DNA of 64,000 bases, taken from positions 62,001 to 126,000 of the forward strand of contig CAMUMG010000009.1 in NCBI GenBank assembly GCA_947089905.1, read 5' to 3'. The notes beneath the pieces are model-generated. The model had not been told where the DNA came from and ran no database searches. It saw only the letters and a program-made list of their open reading frames with translations. Origin of the DNA: an uncultured Lachnospiraceae bacterium (GTDB lineage Bacteria > Bacillota > Clostridia > Lachnospirales > Lachnospiraceae). The translations under genes and the position numbers were made by a program. Shown here piece after piece: positions 26,774-35,652 of the stretch (the stretch's first letter is position 1; every line of letters starts with the position of its first letter).

Positions 26774-28530
26774 TATAGCAACATCTCCATAATATCATTG
26801 ATTTTATATTCTTTTTCGTATTCCAAATTTTTTAACTTTAACAATTTATAAGAAGCGACATAAAGAGCAAGGATATGAGCACATGGTTGTGAAAGATTTC
26901 TCTCTCCTCTTTTAAATTTCTGACAGCTACAATCTATCTTTGTAATTTGTCCATCTTGGTCAATGACAATTTCGGTAGAAGATAACCCGCCTTGTTCCTT
27001 GTATGTTGTTGTGAATATAAACTCTTGTTTGTGCGAGTATCTCACTTTCATATTGTCAAATGTAAGTTTGCTGATTTTTTGTACATCCATTTCAATATCA
27101 GAAACTTGATAAAGTTCTTCTGGAATTGGGGTATTGCATAAATGACGAAAACGCACTTTGTTATTTATCATATCAAAATAACCCTGCCCCCGTCGAAACA
27201 GCATACCTATTCCAGCTTTTATCCTATCACTTTTTTCATTTGGAAGATAGCTGGAAATCTCCTCCATTGATAAACAACGCTTATCTTTCAGCAATTTATA
27301 AATATCCCTATAACAGCCTGTGCCTGTAAATCCTGCCATAATGTTAAAAGCGGTTCCCTTTACCCAGTCATTAGAAGACCATGCGGAGAATCCAACTGTC
27401 ATTTGCAAAGTACCCATATCAGCACGAATAAATTGAGGCATTCCAAAACCTAAAAAGCGTACATAAAATGCTTTTGATAAAGGAATTAATTTTTCAACTA
27501 CAAGCCAACGTCTTCTGCCCCAAATTTTTTCTTCTCTTCTTTGGCTGCCCTGATAAATGGTGTTTAAAGTAAGGACTGTTCCAAAAGGTTCAAATACAAT
27601 CTGTACTCTTTGTCCGGGCTCTAAAATCCATTTCATATAACGAGGACTTTTCTTCTCTTTGTGCTTTCTTAAAAATGCACATATGTCATACATATCAGAA
27701 GGGGAAAGCTCCATCTCAATTCCAGATAATGCCGCGGCAGAAGATACCTGATTAAAGCCCTTGATCCATGTTTCAGGCAGATCAATTTTCTTCTCTACAT
27801 ATTCTGGAACAATATCATTGTCTATCGTAAAGCCTTCTGGATTGACAGATAGTGTGACATCGGTATAGCTTCGGAATCTCTGCATTTCCTTCTCCAATTT
27901 GGAAGAAAAGTCAATATTTGTTGTTCCTAACTTTGGCGTCTGTAATAAATCAAACTCATTCATAGACACAGACAGGCAGCCATAAATGGATTCGTCTATC
28001 GAAAACGCTTCGAATGAAACTTGATCGTTATGTACAGTAATGACAGGATCTAATACAAACCATAAGCTATAATCTCTGTCCCTTATAAATTTCCAAAAGT
28101 TCCGTTCAATTTTATAATAATCCTTCCATGTATCATATTCGTCTATTTGTTGTTGTAAATTCTTTTGTATCTTTAATAATTCGTCTATTTCATTTTTTTT
28201 ATGTAAAAGTTTAAAATCATAAGAATCCATTTTTTTCTTTAGGGCTTCTCTTACCTTTGGCATGTATTCTTTGTGTGCCTTTACACGTCGTTCGATTTCC
28301 TCGTCAAGCCATTTAAAATAATCCGTTCTTTCTTTTGATTTTTTTCTCGTATCGGAAATAACAATTTCTCTTAGCATAAGCATAGCATCACGGAACAATA
28401 AAGGATGCTTTAGTTTTCCGCAGAAAGAAACTTTTTCGTCACGAGATAAGTCAGGACTTAGCCCTAAAGTCATTTGATTGTTAAGTTGTGTACATCGAGA
28501 AGGGCTTGCGTATTTATAACCTACTTTCAT
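26773..28530 (-). CDS. Winged-helix/SWIM zinc-finger protein of the retron system
   Basis: 585 aa. Near the C-terminus CSCQ (Cys534, Cys536) followed by PCAH (Cys550, His552) forms a CxC...CxH SWIM zinc finger. A winged-helix-like segment precedes it (about 408-465, YRDIYKLLKDKRCLSMEEISSYLP). The N-terminal 150 residues contain charged coiled coils. SWIM domains bind DNA or proteins. The gene overlaps the ARM gene by 4 bp (ATGA) and the RT gene by 1 bp, so the three are translationally coupled. I recall this protein kind as the WHSWIM partner of retron type XIII; a DNA- or msDNA-sensing role is inference. Confidence 0.8.
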   Translation of the reverse strand: MKVGYKYASPSRCTQLNNQMTLGLSPDLSRDEKVSFCGKLKHPLLFRDAMLMLREIVISDTRKKSKERTDYFKWLDEEIERRVKAHKEYMPKVREALKKKMDSYDFKLLHKKNEIDELLKIQKNLQQQIDEYDTWKDYYKIERNFWKFIRDRDYSLWFVLDPVITVHNDQVSFEAFSIDESIYGCLSVSMNEFDLLQTPKLGTTNIDFSSKLEKEMQRFRSYTDVTLSVNPEGFTIDNDIVPEYVEKKIDLPETWIKGFNQVSSAAALSGIEMELSPSDMYDICAFLRKHKEKKSPRYMKWILEPGQRVQIVFEPFGTVLTLNTIYQGSQRREEKIWGRRRWLVVEKLIPLSKAFYVRFLGFGMPQFIRADMGTLQMTVGFSAWSSNDWVKGTAFNIMAGFTGTGCYRDIYKLLKDKRCLSMEEISSYLPNEKSDRIKAGIGMLFRRGQGYFDMINNKVRFRHLCNTPIPEELYQVSDIEMDVQKISKLTFDNMKVRYSHKQEFIFTTTYKEQGGLSSTEIVIDQDGQITKIDCSCQKFKRGERNLSQPCAHILALYVASYKLLKLKNLEYEKEYKINDIMEMLL

Positions 28531-31301
28531 AAAATGCTTACCTCCTTCTGAATCTGAGCAAATGCCACAAGTGCTCTTTCAGAATCTATTTTGCTGTTTG
28601 TGCCTCCAATATCAAGAAGTATATGTTCTATTTCCTGCTGCTTTTCAGGATGATATTTCAAAAATATAGGAATCGTGTGATAGATATGTTCCTTGCTCTT
28701 TGAAACTTTATTTGGCAGATAAAGCAGTGTTTTTGCATAGTAAATATATAAATCTGGGTTTGTTTCCTTTAAGTTAGAAAAGACGCGTTTCATTTTTTTA
28801 GAAAGATAAGCCTTTACTTCTACACATGGATGTTCCATCATACGAGGAATAAATTGTGCTGGAATCTCGCCCCCATACCAGTTATCCAGCTTTTTAAGTC
28901 CATACTGATAGGTTTTTTCTACAGGAGAATCCAATAAAATCATGTGCATCTTTTCTCTTTTTTCCATTTTGAAACCTTTGAATACAAACTGAGCAATTTC
29001 ATTTAAAGAAGATACATTACATTCAAAAAGCAGCAAAAGAGTAGTTGTACTTTCGGCAAGGATAGTTCGTTTTCGACTTATGACCTCTGTAAGTGTTTTT
29101 ATAAGCCTTTTGGAGCCTGTTTCTAAAATAGATAAAATTAAGCTGTCTTTTGGCAGTGTGTCATTTTTACATGACTTCAGTAAGGATATAGCATTGTATT
29201 CCCTTTCTGAAATTCTATTATGCTGTAAATCGATATCCTTGAGTGTATCCTTTAATATATCATATGGCATGGAGAATATAATAGCTTCCGTTATATCAAA
29301 AAGAAAGTTAGGAATCTTTCGAAGGCTTGACAGCAGAGGTATAAAATAGTGCAGCAGCTCTTTTTGCTTTTCTTCTGTTGCAGTATTTAGTTTGTCAACC
29401 GATTTTAACAGCAAATCTACAATTTGCTCGGAAAGTTCTATCTGCTCTTCCAAAAAACGCTCTCTTTTTTCAGCAGTTGATTTCAAAAAGGCAGTATATT
29501 CTTCCATTGTAAAATGATTGATACTATCTTCTAATACACTATACCATGTTCCTATCGTATCTAAAAATAGAAAATCAGCAACATCTTCTGGCTGGAAAAT
29601 TCCGTTTGTCTGCCTAAAGTATTTTTTAGCAGCATCCCATAATTTCTCCGATGTTGTATTCATTAAGGCAATCATAATATCTGCATCAAATTCTTGTAAT
29701 GCTTTTAATTTAGACAACAATATTTTCTCAAATATTTCTGCTGTTTTTTTATAAGGTATTTTGGAAAGCACAATCAGTTCTTTGATTTCATATGAGTCAA
29801 ATTTATGATGTGCATCAGCTTTTTTCAATATGGTATAACAAAACTCATGTACCTGTGAAGCTTTTGCGTTTTGAGCTATAAAAATAACATCCGTAAGATA
29901 TCTGTGCCATATAGATTGTTCTGCTGCATTATTATTTACAATTATCTCTCTAAAATATTTATTAAAAAAGAAATTAGAAGAAAAATCCTCATTATATAAA
30001 CTGTCATGATCGGTATAGCTAGTCAGCATTTCACGGGCAGCCGTTATAAATTTTATTTCATCTGTTGTTTGGTATTGGTCAAGTGTTCTCCTAAGATAAC
30101 GTAAATAATAATTGTATGCACTGGTTCTGCCGCTTCCCCTAAAATAACAGGTCGTTCTTGGAGCATCCAAATAATAAGCTATCTTTCCGATAGCATCTGC
30201 CATACCATATGCCTTTGCTGTCTGTATGGTGTCTTTAAACGCAATATTATTCACATCTTTTCCGTCTGTGTAAGTATTTTTTTCGTAAAGATTTTGACTT
30301 CCAAAAACATATAAAATATCTTGATAAGCATTCGGCGTGTTTAAATATTCCTCAAGTTCTTCGCTTCTTAGTTTTCTGCCATATAACATTAAATGTTTAA
30401 TATGAAAATCCATTTCAGGGAGTGTTCTGTATATAAATTCTTTTTGCTTCCACAATAACTTTTCGTCAAATAGGTTGATATATTGATTGATACAGCGTTT
30501 AAGTCCACTGTGATATGCTGCATTTGCCCATAATACATCACTTTTATCAATCTGTTTTGCAGTCTCTAATAAAATTGGATTCTTTTGTATCGTAAGCTCT
30601 TGAAAAATACCACATGCTAACTCTATACTTGCTACTTTTAAGATACGTTCATATTCTTCGACAGAAGGCTGCATTTTGATAAATTGGTTCAGATATTTTC
30701 TTCTTGTATATAATCTTTTCCTAGAAAACATATTTATAATGATTTCCATATAAGGACTGTCTGCTTCAAAACCAAATAAATCACTAGGATGCTCAATCAA
30801 TTCAAAATCTTTAAAAGTAATTTCATTCGCTTTGAAATAAGCAACATAATCTGTATAATTCTTTTTCTCATAATAGTCAAAAACAACTGTCTGTTTTATT
30901 TTATAAAACTCTTCAATAATATATTTCTTGTCAATGTCTATACACTCATGCCAGCCTGAACCTCTATTATATTCCCAATGTCTGTATGCGGTTTTATAAC
31001 CCTTTGTATAACAAAGCAGGTCTTTTGCCTTGAAGTAATATGTATTTGGAATAGATGGTAAATGTCCATTTATTCCATGAAAGACAGCATAATTCGTATA
31101 GGTTACTGTGGGTTTTAACAAATATGCCTCTGCATAATAGGAACGGGAGGAAGATCTCAATATCTGATCAATTTTTTGTTCCCCATATAATATAAGCAAA
31201 CAGGGATTTTTTTGGCTGTCTAACCCCCAAAACAATAATTGGCGAATCGGTTCATCTCGTTTCCAGAGGCGTTGTTGTTCCTCTGACGTTAAATTTCTCA
31301 T
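28527..31301 (-). CDS. Large alpha-helical (ARM/HEAT-like) protein of the retron system
   Basis: 924 aa, almost entirely alpha-helical by composition, with many short amphipathic helices such as QIVDLLLKSVDKLNTATEEKQ and ELLHYFIPLLSSLRKIP, consistent with armadillo/HEAT-type repeats. The first 170 residues are a different, aromatic-rich domain (LWKRDEPIRQLLFWGLDSQ). There is no membrane segment and no obvious enzymatic motif. It is the first gene of the operon, with GGAG upstream of the ATG. Retron type XIII is recalled as ARM + WHSWIM + RT, which this arrangement matches. The expected role is sensor/effector in phage defence, not shown by the sequence itself. Confidence 0.75.
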   Translation of the reverse strand: MRNLTSEEQQRLWKRDEPIRQLLFWGLDSQKNPCLLILYGEQKIDQILRSSSRSYYAEAYLLKPTVTYTNYAVFHGINGHLPSIPNTYYFKAKDLLCYTKGYKTAYRHWEYNRGSGWHECIDIDKKYIIEEFYKIKQTVVFDYYEKKNYTDYVAYFKANEITFKDFELIEHPSDLFGFEADSPYMEIIINMFSRKRLYTRRKYLNQFIKMQPSVEEYERILKVASIELACGIFQELTIQKNPILLETAKQIDKSDVLWANAAYHSGLKRCINQYINLFDEKLLWKQKEFIYRTLPEMDFHIKHLMLYGRKLRSEELEEYLNTPNAYQDILYVFGSQNLYEKNTYTDGKDVNNIAFKDTIQTAKAYGMADAIGKIAYYLDAPRTTCYFRGSGRTSAYNYYLRYLRRTLDQYQTTDEIKFITAAREMLTSYTDHDSLYNEDFSSNFFFNKYFREIIVNNNAAEQSIWHRYLTDVIFIAQNAKASQVHEFCYTILKKADAHHKFDSYEIKELIVLSKIPYKKTAEIFEKILLSKLKALQEFDADIMIALMNTTSEKLWDAAKKYFRQTNGIFQPEDVADFLFLDTIGTWYSVLEDSINHFTMEEYTAFLKSTAEKRERFLEEQIELSEQIVDLLLKSVDKLNTATEEKQKELLHYFIPLLSSLRKIPNFLFDITEAIIFSMPYDILKDTLKDIDLQHNRISEREYNAISLLKSCKNDTLPKDSLILSILETGSKRLIKTLTEVISRKRTILAESTTTLLLLFECNVSSLNEIAQFVFKGFKMEKREKMHMILLDSPVEKTYQYGLKKLDNWYGGEIPAQFIPRMMEHPCVEVKAYLSKKMKRVFSNLKETNPDLYIYYAKTLLYLPNKVSKSKEHIYHTIPIFLKYHPEKQQEIEHILLDIGGTNSKIDSERALVAFAQIQKEVSIL

Positions 31302-31445
31302 AATTATAAGTTATCTCCTTTCTATTACTTTTACTTAGAAATAAAAATTTTAATTTTTATAAGTTTTGAAACATTATGTAAACTGGAATCTCATCTTTAT
31401 CAAGGAGGTTTTTGAGGTATAGCTTTCTCTTATTTGCATTCTATG

Positions 31446-31496
31446 GCATCTAAATATAGATACCTTTATTATACCAGAAAACGACTGAAAAGTCCA
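31446..31496 (-). promoter_or_regulatory. Promoter and leader hairpin of the retron operon
   Basis: On the minus strand TGGACT (31491-31496) and TATAAT (31468-31473) have a 17-nt spacer and an extended -10 TG. The leader begins with a hairpin, GGTATCTA/TAGATGCC (31445-31464), and is about 160 nt long to the ATG at 31301. The promoter is back-to-back with the ncRNA promoter 50 bp away. Confidence 0.55.
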
Positions 31497-31543
31497 TGTA
31501 AATATAGAACTTTCGTTTGCCCTGAAATCTGAACAAAATATAG

Positions 31544-31571
31544 TTGACATTTTTAAAATACATGATATAAT
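31544..31571 (+). promoter_or_regulatory. Promoter of the retron msr-msd RNA
   Basis: A perfect consensus: TTGACA at 31544-31549 and TATAAT at 31566-31571 with a 16-nt spacer and a TG one base before the -10 box. Transcription would begin at about 31578-31580, exactly at the a1 arm of the ncRNA. Confidence 0.85.
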
Positions 31572-31579
31572 TAAAAAAA

Positions 31580-31790
31580 AGGTTAGATTTTCTGGTCTAA
31601 ATATGCTTTGGGGAAGCTCCAAGGTTGTTAATTACAAGTCATTACACCACAATGTTCTGCGTCACTCGCTAGGTAGTCGACACGGTACGGTTTTGAAAGT
31701 AGCCTGCGGCGAAAACCGTACCGTGTCACACCGAGCTAAAGTGTCAGAACAGAGTATATGTTTGCTTTTGGTTTGCAGAAAATCTAGCCT
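31580..31790 (+). ncRNA. Retron msr-msd non-coding RNA
   Basis: Arm a1 AGGTTAGATTTTCTG (31580-31594) pairs with a2 CAGAAAATCTAGCCT (31776-31790) over 15 bp with one G-U. A guanosine (31594/31595) follows a1 as the likely branch point. Two msr hairpins follow: TTGGGG-AAG-CTCCAA (31608-31622) and TTGT-TAATT-ACAA (31625-31637). The msd is a long interrupted hairpin, 31653-31751: TGTTCTG/CAGAACA, CACT/AGTG, then a perfect 16-bp stem GACACGGTACGGTTTT (31679-31694) with 31712-31727 and a 17-nt loop. A promoter directly upstream and a terminator downstream fix the + strand, divergent from the RT operon. It should template msDNA of roughly 100-125 nt. Confidence 0.87.
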
Positions 31791-31844
31791 GCTTTTATTG
31801 AAGTTAATAAGATAATTCAGAGAATAAAATATTATAAAAATCAC

Positions 31845-31892
31845 AAAATCAGGACTTTTGACACATCAGGTGCAAACAAAAGTCCTGATTTT
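31845..31892. terminator. Intrinsic terminator of the retron RNA (bidirectional)
   Basis: A perfect 16-bp stem, AAAATCAGGACTTTTG (31845-31860) and CAAAAGTCCTGATTTT (31877-31892), with a 16-nt loop. It lies between the + strand ncRNA and the convergent gene ending at 31931. Confidence 0.85.
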
Positions 31893-31930
31893 AATTGTAA
31901 TCCGTATTATCGTACAACGAAAAGATTGAA

Positions 31931-32569
31931 TTAAAAAAATATATCTAATTCGCTTAAAGATTTCCTACATTCCTCTATCTCGCCATATAGACTACAAATC
32001 TCATCTTTATTTAATAAAATAGGCTTTTTACTATAGCTTATTTTTTGACGATATAATGAATCAATCAAATCCATCTGCTTATTATTTAATCCATAATAAT
32101 CGTCCCACCGCCTAAGCGATTTTTGATAGTTTAAAAGCTGATTTTCTATAATATATCCGCCATTGTTCTTTATTTCATTCCATAATTGACTACTAAACAA
32201 TTCTCTCCATGTTCCCCAAAAAGCTGCTGTTATGATTGGCTTTCTTTTTCCATTTATATCATCTAATACATATTGTAGTGTTTCTGATTTAGCAACTTCT
32301 AAAATATTATCTGGTATACCAGATAGATAATCATATACATCCGATTGGAGATTAAATTTTGACATATCCTGAAATACAGCAACTATATATTGAGGATGAA
32401 ATGTAATAGTAGCCTTGCATCCCCTAGAATTATCCATACAATAGTTAAAACCATTCCATGAATGTTCGTAATTTAATTCTGGATATTCTCCAACCGTAAC
32501 AGCATGTATAATAGCTGCCAAAATACAGCCTTGATATAATTGTCTTGGTTTTATTTTAATATGTTCCAT
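31931..32569 (-). CDS. Uncharacterised protein next to the retron
   Basis: 212 aa; I do not recognise it. It is soluble and mixed alpha/beta, with several aromatic patches (YEHSWNGFNYCMDNSRGCKATITFHPQYIVAVFQD) and a charged C-terminal helix (ICSLYGEIEECRKSLSEL). No signal or membrane segment is visible. It is convergent with the retron RNA and shares its terminator. Whether it takes part in the retron system is unknown. Confidence 0.65.
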   Translation of the reverse strand: MEHIKIKPRQLYQGCILAAIIHAVTVGEYPELNYEHSWNGFNYCMDNSRGCKATITFHPQYIVAVFQDMSKFNLQSDVYDYLSGIPDNILEVAKSETLQYVLDDINGKRKPIITAAFWGTWRELFSSQLWNEIKNNGGYIIENQLLNYQKSLRRWDDYYGLNNKQMDLIDSLYRQKISYSKKPILLNKDEICSLYGEIEECRKSLSELDIFF

Positions 32570-32611
32570 TTATAGTTCACCTGTTATATACTATCTACAA
32601 CCTAACGTTTA

Positions 32612-32803
32612 TTACTGCTTATCCCTTAGCCTATTGACTGTTGTATATCCTAAGATCGCCAATGCAGCTAAATCAATTAGTCCAATACCCCGTGTAATAA
32701 AGTTTGGTAGTTCAATACTCAAAAGATTCCCGCCTACAAGAATAATGCTACATATTCCTAACACAACTAAACTAAATGTCCAAAACAAATTTGTTGTTTT
32801 CAT
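32612..32803 (-). CDS. Small two-helix membrane protein
   Basis: 63 aa from the ATG at 32803, chosen because GGAGGAGA stands immediately upstream; the longer frame to 32884 has no site. Two hydrophobic segments are visible, LFWTFSLVVLGICSIILVG and GLIDLAALAILGYTTV, followed by a basic tail (NRLRDKQ). I do not recognise the family. It may share a transcript with the gene at 31931-32569 (42 nt downstream of its stop). Confidence 0.6.
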   Translation of the reverse strand: MKTTNLFWTFSLVVLGICSIILVGGNLLSIELPNFITRGIGLIDLAALAILGYTTVNRLRDKQ

Positions 32804-33062
32804 ACTTTCTCTCCTCCATGTTCCAGTTTTCGATAACTTTATTATAGCATTTCTCTCTAAAAAATGAAATAAGTTTCTTTGCACTTTAGAATAATTACAG
32901 AATAAAAGTTTAGGGCTTGATAAATATATGAATCAATGAAAAACCTGTAAATAACTAGCCATCTATTTACCTTTATGGCTTTGTGTGTTAAATAATTTTA
33001 GATTATAATGAAAAACGAATGTACTCTTTAATCTTTTAGATATAGAAAATCTACACATATAA

Positions 33063-33102
33063 AAAAAAGACGATATGCCCTCTATAGGTATATCGCCTTT
33101 TC
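33063..33102 (-). terminator. Terminator of the sigma-factor gene
   Basis: On the minus strand GGCGATATACC pairs with GGCATATCGTC around an 8-nt loop and is followed by eight Ts. The region 32885-33060 shows no gene. Confidence 0.8.
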
Positions 33103-33122
33103 TTATTATCAAATAAAAGAAA

Positions 33123-34736
33123 TTATTCCGAGGCAAATAAACTCAGCCATTCCTTGTTTGTATCATCTGGTACAGAAAGAATATTTCTTTCCATTCCCTC
33201 ATACAGCGAACAGGTAACAAAACTATTCAGATAGTTAGATAGAAAATTACCCATCTGCCAATGAAGATGTTCTGGTATATCTGCTCTATATTGATCAAGA
33301 ATAAGCCCATATGCTTTTTCGAAATATTCTTTTACCTGCGGATATAATTCATATGCCAATTTTTCAATCATCTTTTTACTGTCCTGTTCTACAAAGAAAT
33401 AATTTTGTCTGAAAATATCTCCATCTTTTATAAACAGTTTCTTCTGAAGTGCAATACTAAATAAATATTTTTGATCCTCTGATAAATCTTTAATAGCTAT
33501 ATTATTTTTTATAATCTCACCGCATAGAGCAAATACCCCATCCGGGATATCAAAAAATACATTACTGTCAAGACCACTCCAGTAGTGAAAATAACCCTGT
33601 GCAAATTCTTTATTCACTTTATGAACTGGACCATCAAAAGGAATGTACTCTTTCCAATTCGAATCTTTAGAATTTTGATTTGAAAACAAACATTTATGAT
33701 ATCCTAAAGCAATCCATTTACCCCCATTTGGTCGATTAGGGATATCCTGATACATTACCGTTTTACAGACTTTATGTTTAAACTCTGATAAGACAATATC
33801 TGTGACAATGTGGATATATACCCATAAAAGCCTGTCCCATGTAAAGCCTGCTGTATTGAATTTAGAACTCTCAAGAAGTGTTTTATGTTTCTCCAAAAAA
33901 TCGATAAGTACATTATAATAATCTGGGAAACAAGTATCATAAATCTTATGACTGATTTCCATGTTATTTGGAAGAATAACAAAATCCGTCTGATATTTTC
34001 CAGAAGAAACTTCTTTTATCAACTGATTTTCTAAAAGAGTTTTTACTTCATCTTCCATATATACAGTAGGTACTCCAATTTCTGTACAAAGCTGCTCTAT
34101 CGTGAAAGGTGTATGGTAAGCAGCAAGTAAAATGTTTTGTGGAAGTTTCCTTTCTGTAAGACTTATTGGCTCATTATTTATACCTGGATTTCCCTGACAG
34201 GATAATAATAAAGTATCTGGATTATAACTTTTTTCTCCATATTCACGCATAATATCAAGACCCTCCTTAATAGATTTCCTTGCGCTGTGAAGCCACCATT
34301 TAACAGTGTTTATATTTTTTCCCAAAAGATTTGCTATTTCACTACAGCCTTTGCCTTCAAAATAATATAGAACAATCACTTCTCTATAATTTTCAGAGAG
34401 CATTGCTATTTCACGATGAAGAATTTTTTCTGTTTCACAATGAATATAATACTCTTCTATGTTATCAGAGGAAGGAAAAATGTCATCAAGATAAGCAGTT
34501 GTCCCATATCTTTTTGAACGCAGCCATTTAAAAAAGGTATGATTTGATACACTCCATACAAAAGCACTTAAATTTTCAATTTTTTTGCCAGAATATATCG
34601 TCTTTAAAACCTCAAGTGTTATTTCCGAAGAAAGATCTTCTGCTTCTTCACGGGTATTTACTTTCTGATAGCAAAAGCCGAGAATCTTTGCAAGATATTC
34701 TTCTTCAAATCTCTGAATTATATCTTTGTCAATCAA
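33123..34736 (-). CDS. ECF-type RNA polymerase sigma factor with long C-terminal extension
   Basis: About 537 aa from a TTG at 34736, which has GAGGTG at ideal spacing; an in-frame ATG 39 nt upstream (34775) lacks a site. Sigma region 2 (EEYLAKILGFCYQKVNTREEAEDLSSEI) and region 4 (LSENYREVIVLYYFEGKGCSEIAN, then GKNINTVKWWLHSARKSI) occupy the first 170 residues. The remaining 350 residues are unlike normal ECF factors. They begin with a winged-helix-like part (PFTIEQLCTEIGVPTVYMEDEVKTLLENQLI) and continue into an alpha-rich domain that may sense a ligand or bind an anti-sigma factor. No anti-sigma gene is adjacent. Divergent from the esterase gene, which may be a target. Confidence 0.82.
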   Translation of the reverse strand: MIDKDIIQRFEEEYLAKILGFCYQKVNTREEAEDLSSEITLEVLKTIYSGKKIENLSAFVWSVSNHTFFKWLRSKRYGTTAYLDDIFPSSDNIEEYYIHCETEKILHREIAMLSENYREVIVLYYFEGKGCSEIANLLGKNINTVKWWLHSARKSIKEGLDIMREYGEKSYNPDTLLLSCQGNPGINNEPISLTERKLPQNILLAAYHTPFTIEQLCTEIGVPTVYMEDEVKTLLENQLIKEVSSGKYQTDFVILPNNMEISHKIYDTCFPDYYNVLIDFLEKHKTLLESSKFNTAGFTWDRLLWVYIHIVTDIVLSEFKHKVCKTVMYQDIPNRPNGGKWIALGYHKCLFSNQNSKDSNWKEYIPFDGPVHKVNKEFAQGYFHYWSGLDSNVFFDIPDGVFALCGEIIKNNIAIKDLSEDQKYLFSIALQKKLFIKDGDIFRQNYFFVEQDSKKMIEKLAYELYPQVKEYFEKAYGLILDQYRADIPEHLHWQMGNFLSNYLNSFVTCSLYEGMERNILSVPDDTNKEWLSLFASE

Positions 34737-34803
34737 TGGATTCACCTCGCAAGTTTTCACAACATGTTGTTTCATCTATTAAGTACCCACATTTTAAATT
34801 TGG

Positions 34804-34833
34804 TTGGCACAATTCTAAAAAAAGTTGTATAAT
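34804..34833 (+). promoter_or_regulatory. Promoter of the esterase gene
   Basis: TTGGCA (34804-34809) and TATAAT (34828-34833) with an 18-nt spacer, 43 nt before the ATG at 34876. Confidence 0.55.
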
Positions 34834-34875
34834 AAATATTGTACCTATTATTCTAATTATAAATATGGAGAAAAA

Positions 34876-35643
34876 ATGAAACAGAAAGAAGTTCTTTTGA
34901 TTATATTTATGGGCCAAAGTAATATGGCGGGACGCGGAAATGCAGAAGAAGCACCTACACTTATACAAGGAGCGGGATATGAATATCGAGCGGTGACTGC
35001 ACCCGATTGTCTGTCACCATTACAAGAACCTTTTGGAAAAAATGAAAATAATGAAAAAGGTGTTTCAGAACCGGGGATGAAGACTGGTTCTATGGTTTCT
35101 GCATTTGTAAATGCCTGCTATAACGAAACTGGTATCCCGATTATTGGTATTTCCTGTTCAAAAGGAGGCTCCTCGATTGAGGAATGGCTGCCATATACAT
35201 CCTACTACAAGGATGCAGTTGAACGGATGAGACGCTGTGAGCAGTGGTTACTTAGTCACAACTATTACATAAAGCAGAAAGGGATGGTCTGGTGTCAAGG
35301 ATGTACAGATGGAGATCTACACACTCCTCCAAATACCTACAAATCATATACAGCAAAGTTCATCAAGTCTTATTGTCAAGAATGTAATATTGAGAAGTGT
35401 TTTCTGATTCAGATAGGAAATTATCGAGATGACAAAACATTATATCTGCCTATCCAGCAGGCACAACTGGAATTAAGCAGAGAGAATGAAGATATTATTC
35501 TGGTAAGTGATCAGTTAAAGACTTTTGTAGATCGTGGTTTAATGAAAGATAAATTTCACTATTTTCAGAAAGGATATAATCTAATAGGCGAAGAAGCTGG
35601 AAAAAATACAGGAAAGTATATCATGACACATCAAAAAATATAA
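34876..35643 (+). CDS. SASA/DUF303-family carbohydrate esterase
   Basis: 255 aa from the ATG at 34876 with GGAG 5 nt upstream. IFMGQSNMAGRG (about residues 10-21) carries the nucleophile Ser of the SGNH-like sialate O-acetylesterase family. GISCSKGGSSIEEWLP is block II with the oxyanion Gly, VWCQGCTDGD stands in the position of the third block, and DKFHYFQKGYNLIGE carries the DxxH catalytic pair. It should remove acetyl groups from sugars (acetyl-xylan or sialic acid). No signal peptide, so it is cytoplasmic. It is not in the GH115 operon but fits the same hemicellulose theme. Confidence 0.82.
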   Translation: MKQKEVLLIIFMGQSNMAGRGNAEEAPTLIQGAGYEYRAVTAPDCLSPLQEPFGKNENNEKGVSEPGMKTGSMVSAFVNACYNETGIPIIGISCSKGGSSIEEWLPYTSYYKDAVERMRRCEQWLLSHNYYIKQKGMVWCQGCTDGDLHTPPNTYKSYTAKFIKSYCQECNIEKCFLIQIGNYRDDKTLYLPIQQAQLELSRENEDIILVSDQLKTFVDRGLMKDKFHYFQKGYNLIGEEAGKNTGKYIMTHQKI

Positions 35644-35652
35644 TGGGTTGTA

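Noticed and set aside
31603..31844. Short reading frames of 60-70 codons on both strands across the retron RNA
   Set aside because: They have no ribosome binding site and their codons follow the arms of the msd hairpin; the RNA structure explains the sequence better.
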